64,000 bases of DNA. Source: Aeromicrobium choanae (GTDB taxonomy: Bacteria > Actinomycetota > Actinomycetes > Propionibacteriales > Nocardioidaceae). The translations under genes and the position numbers were made by a program. Positions 62,295 through 64,000 of this stretch are shown here, piece by piece. Position 1 is the first letter of the stretch. Every line of letters starts with the position of its first letter. The notes under the pieces are model-generated. The model was given only the letters and a program-made list of their open reading frames with translations, was not told the origin of the DNA and did not search any database. The DNA lies in the NCBI RefSeq assembly GCF_900167475.1, contig NZ_LT796768.1, forward strand, positions 1,178,001 to 1,242,000, read 5' to 3'.

Positions 62295-62768
62295 ATGAGC
62301 TTCGACACTCCCCGCGGAACTCGCGGCAGGAAGAGCACGAGCAACCCCGTCGTCCGTCTGGTCAACCGGTTCATGGTGCGCAAGGCCCGGCGATCGGAGT
62401 CCGCGAAGCTCGGCCCGATGAGGATCCTTGCGCTGACCACGGTCGGCGCGAAGAGCGGCGAGCGGCGCGAGGTGCCCGTCGCCTGGTTCCCGGGTGGCGA
62501 CGGCTCGTGGCTCGTCGTGGCCTCGGCGAACGGCGCCGCCAGGAATCCAGCGTGGTACCACAACATCGCCGCGCACCCGGGCGACGTGACGATCGAGATC
62601 GGCGACCGGAAGATCGACGTGACGGCCGAGCAGCTGCACGGCCAGGAGCGCGCCGACGCCCTGGCCTCGATCATCGCCTCGGCGCCGAACTTCGCCTCGT
62701 ACAACGACAAGACGGATCGCGAGATCCCCGTCATCCGGCTCACCGAGCGCCCCGCCCCGCAGGGCTGA
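62295..62768 (+). CDS. Deazaflavin (F420)-dependent nitroreductase family protein
   Basis: A 157-residue split-barrel protein of the Ddn/DUF385 family, which reduces quinones or other acceptors with F420H2. The blocks ILALTTVGAKSGERREVPV, NPAWYHNIAAHPGDVTIE and a basic N-terminus (NRFMVRKARR) are typical. ATG at 62295, 34 bp after the preceding gene. It converges with the AcuI-type gene. Confidence 0.87.
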   Translation: MSFDTPRGTRGRKSTSNPVVRLVNRFMVRKARRSESAKLGPMRILALTTVGAKSGERREVPVAWFPGGDGSWLVVASANGAARNPAWYHNIAAHPGDVTIEIGDRKIDVTAEQLHGQERADALASIIASAPNFASYNDKTDREIPVIRLTERPAPQG

Positions 62769-62784
62769 GGCGCCCGGCGAGGCG

Positions 62785-63774
62785 TCAGGCGCCGGCGACG
62801 TCGATCACGTAGCGGCCGCGCACCTGGCCGGCGAGGATCTTCTCGCTCAGCTCGGGCAGGTCGGTGAAGGCGGCGTCCACGGCCACCTCGCGCAGGTCGT
62901 CGGCCGTGAAGAGCTCGTCGAGTCGCGCCCAGGCCTGCGCCCGCGCCTCGGAGGTCGCGTGGACGCTGTCGACGCCCAGCAGCGCGACGTTGCGCAGGAT
63001 GAAGGGCATCACCGTGGCGGGCAGGCCGTGGCCGCCGGCCAGGCCGCACGCGGCGACCGAGCCGCCGTACGAAATCTGCGAGAGCACGTTCGCCAGGGTC
63101 GTCCCGCCGACGCTGTCGACCGCGGCGGCCCAGCGCTCCTTGGCGAGTGGGCGCGGATCGCCGGAGAGCTCGTCGCGGGCGATGATCTGCGCCGCGCCGA
63201 GGCTCGTCAGGTACGGGTGCTCGCTGTCCTTGCCGGTGGCCGCGTGGACCTCGTACCCGAGGCGGGACAGGATCGACACCGCGAAGCTGCCGACGCCGCC
63301 GGTCGCGCCGGTGACCAGCACCGGACCGTCCTCGGGCTTCACGCCCGCCGCCTCGAGCCGCAGCACGCACAGCATGGCCGTCAGGCCGCCGGTGCCGACG
63401 GCCATCGCGCCCCACGGACCGAGCCGCTCGGGCGCCGCCACGACCGACTCCGCCTCGACCCTCTGGTACTGCGAGTAGCCACCCGGCTTGGTCTCGGACA
63501 GCTCGGCGCCGGTCAGCACCACCTGGTCGCCCGCGGCGAATCCACCGCCGGCCTCGACCACCTCGCCGGCCAGGTCGATGCCGCAGGTCAGCGGGAACGT
63601 CCGCACGACGCCGGGCTTGCCGAGCATCGCCAGGCCGTCCTTGTAGTTGAGCGACGAGTGGGTGACCCGCACGAGCACGTCGCCCTGGCCGAGATCGTCC
63701 CGGCTCAGGGTCACCAGCTCGGCGGGCTGCTTCGGCGCGGTGACCTGGTAGGCCTGGAAGGTGGTGTCGGGCAT
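62785..63774 (-). CDS. acuI: Acrylyl-CoA reductase/AcuI-type MDR oxidoreductase
   Basis: A 329-residue medium-chain dehydrogenase/reductase without the catalytic zinc ligands. The AcuI/YhdH features are LNYKDGLAMLGKPGVV, the GIDLAGEVVEAG strand, ETKPGGYSQYQRV and the cofactor motif VTGATGGVGS. Characterised members reduce acrylyl-CoA to propionyl-CoA with NADPH. ATG at 63774 with AGGAG nine bases upstream; the open frame beyond it is discarded. It lies 35 bp after an Asp/Glu racemase family gene and may share its transcript. Confidence 0.9.
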   Translation of the reverse strand: MPDTTFQAYQVTAPKQPAELVTLSRDDLGQGDVLVRVTHSSLNYKDGLAMLGKPGVVRTFPLTCGIDLAGEVVEAGGGFAAGDQVVLTGAELSETKPGGYSQYQRVEAESVVAAPERLGPWGAMAVGTGGLTAMLCVLRLEAAGVKPEDGPVLVTGATGGVGSFAVSILSRLGYEVHAATGKDSEHPYLTSLGAAQIIARDELSGDPRPLAKERWAAAVDSVGGTTLANVLSQISYGGSVAACGLAGGHGLPATVMPFILRNVALLGVDSVHATSEARAQAWARLDELFTADDLREVAVDAAFTDLPELSEKILAGQVRGRYVIDVAGA

Positions 63775-63809
63775 CGGGATGTCTCCTTGGACGAGCGGTT
63801 GAACGATGG

Positions 63810-64000
63810 TCAGAAGGTGCCGCTGTACGGCTTCGGGGCCACAGCGGCGTGGACATAGCGGATGAACTGGGCCCAGTCCCACACTGGCAGGCCTGTCGCG
63901 CGATGCACGGCGGAGGCATAGGGAGGCAGGTCGCTGCACTCGAGGAAGATGCCGCCGACCGGGACCTCTCGGGTCGCGCGGACCGCGGCGTCGACGACGT
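63810..64000 (-). CDS. Asp/Glu racemase family protein, C-terminal end only
   Basis: The last 62 codons of a gene that enters from the right edge; no start is visible. The residues IFLECSDLPPYASAVHRAT followed by GLPVWDWAQFIRYVH are typical of the C-terminal active-site half of aspartate/glutamate racemase-like proteins, with the catalytic Cys in LECSDLPPY. Substrate cannot be judged from this fragment. Probably co-transcribed with the AcuI-type gene. Confidence 0.75.
   Translation of the reverse strand, partial: VVDAAVRATREVPVGGIFLECSDLPPYASAVHRATGLPVWDWAQFIRYVHAAVAPKPYSGTF

Noticed and set aside
62769-62790. Terminator between the nitroreductase-family and AcuI-type genes
   Set aside because: Arms of six bases (GGCGCC) with a long loop; not distinguishable from GC-rich background.

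Overview
The window is very GC-rich, gene-dense DNA with many ATGA/GTGA stop-start overlaps, GTG starts and short intergenic gaps, as in actinobacterial chromosomes. Deazaflavin (F420)-type enzymes, a fused MrpA-MrpB antiporter subunit and a TmsA/TmsB-like pair (10-methyl branched fatty acids) point to a Nocardioidaceae-like actinomycete such as Aeromicrobium or Nocardioides. The genus is an inference from gene content. About 61 protein genes and one tRNA-Glu are supported; the first and last genes are cut by the window edges. No IS element, prophage, CRISPR array, rRNA or replication origin was seen, and no gene-free stretch exceeds about 180 bp.

Layout. 1-17.4 kb is housekeeping: DUF1501 protein (partial), a flavin-binding PPOX protein, YhhN membrane protein, alpha/beta hydrolase, phosphoglucomutase, a DEDDh exonuclease with a membrane protein, the Mrp Na+/H+ antiporter operon (A/B fusion, C, D, E, F, G), a small holin-like membrane protein, exonuclease III, the TmsB/TmsA pair, pirin, a small metallopeptidase and tRNA-Glu(UUC). 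17.4-21.0 kb holds an IclR regulator divergent from a four-gene operon (CoA-transferase A and B, MaoC hydratase, CitE-like lyase) that fits breakdown of a C5 dicarboxylate such as itaconate to pyruvate and acetyl-CoA.

21.0-61.5 kb is the centre of interest: two adjoining catabolic gene sets for uptake and CoA-dependent beta-oxidation of unidentified carboxylic acids. Set 1 (21.0-44.9 kb plus one gene at 60.8-61.5 kb) has a complete LIV-type importer, two acyl-CoA ligases, a CaiB-type CoA-transferase, two SnoaL-like proteins, SDRs, an LLM oxidoreductase, enoyl-CoA hydratases, a thiolase, six acyl-CoA dehydrogenase (ACAD) genes, four of them as two adjacent pairs, a split MaoC hydratase and a TetR regulator. 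Set 2 (45.0-60.8 kb) has its own importer, two ligases, three ACAD genes (one pair), enoyl-CoA hydratase, thiolase and its own TetR regulator. No ring-opening oxygenase is present, so the substrates probably arrive as carboxylic acids; side chains or alicyclic/terpenoid/steroid-like acids are plausible but unproven.

Two distinct palindromes recur only at promoters of these sets. A 16-bp element of the form TTGACNTCGANGTCAA lies at five set-1 promoters (25.76, 28.25, 32.14, 40.30 and 61.53 kb). A longer element, two 11-bp arms around TATTRCGTACG separated by exactly 5 bp, lies at four set-2 promoters (50.59, 54.71, 56.11 and 57.73 kb) and coincides with the -35/-10 elements. The simplest reading is two TetR-controlled regulons lying side by side, with one set-1 gene stranded beyond set 2.

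61.6-64.0 kb returns to ordinary genes: a YjdF/DUF2238-like membrane protein, a deazaflavin-dependent nitroreductase-family protein, an AcuI-type reductase and the end of an Asp/Glu racemase family gene.
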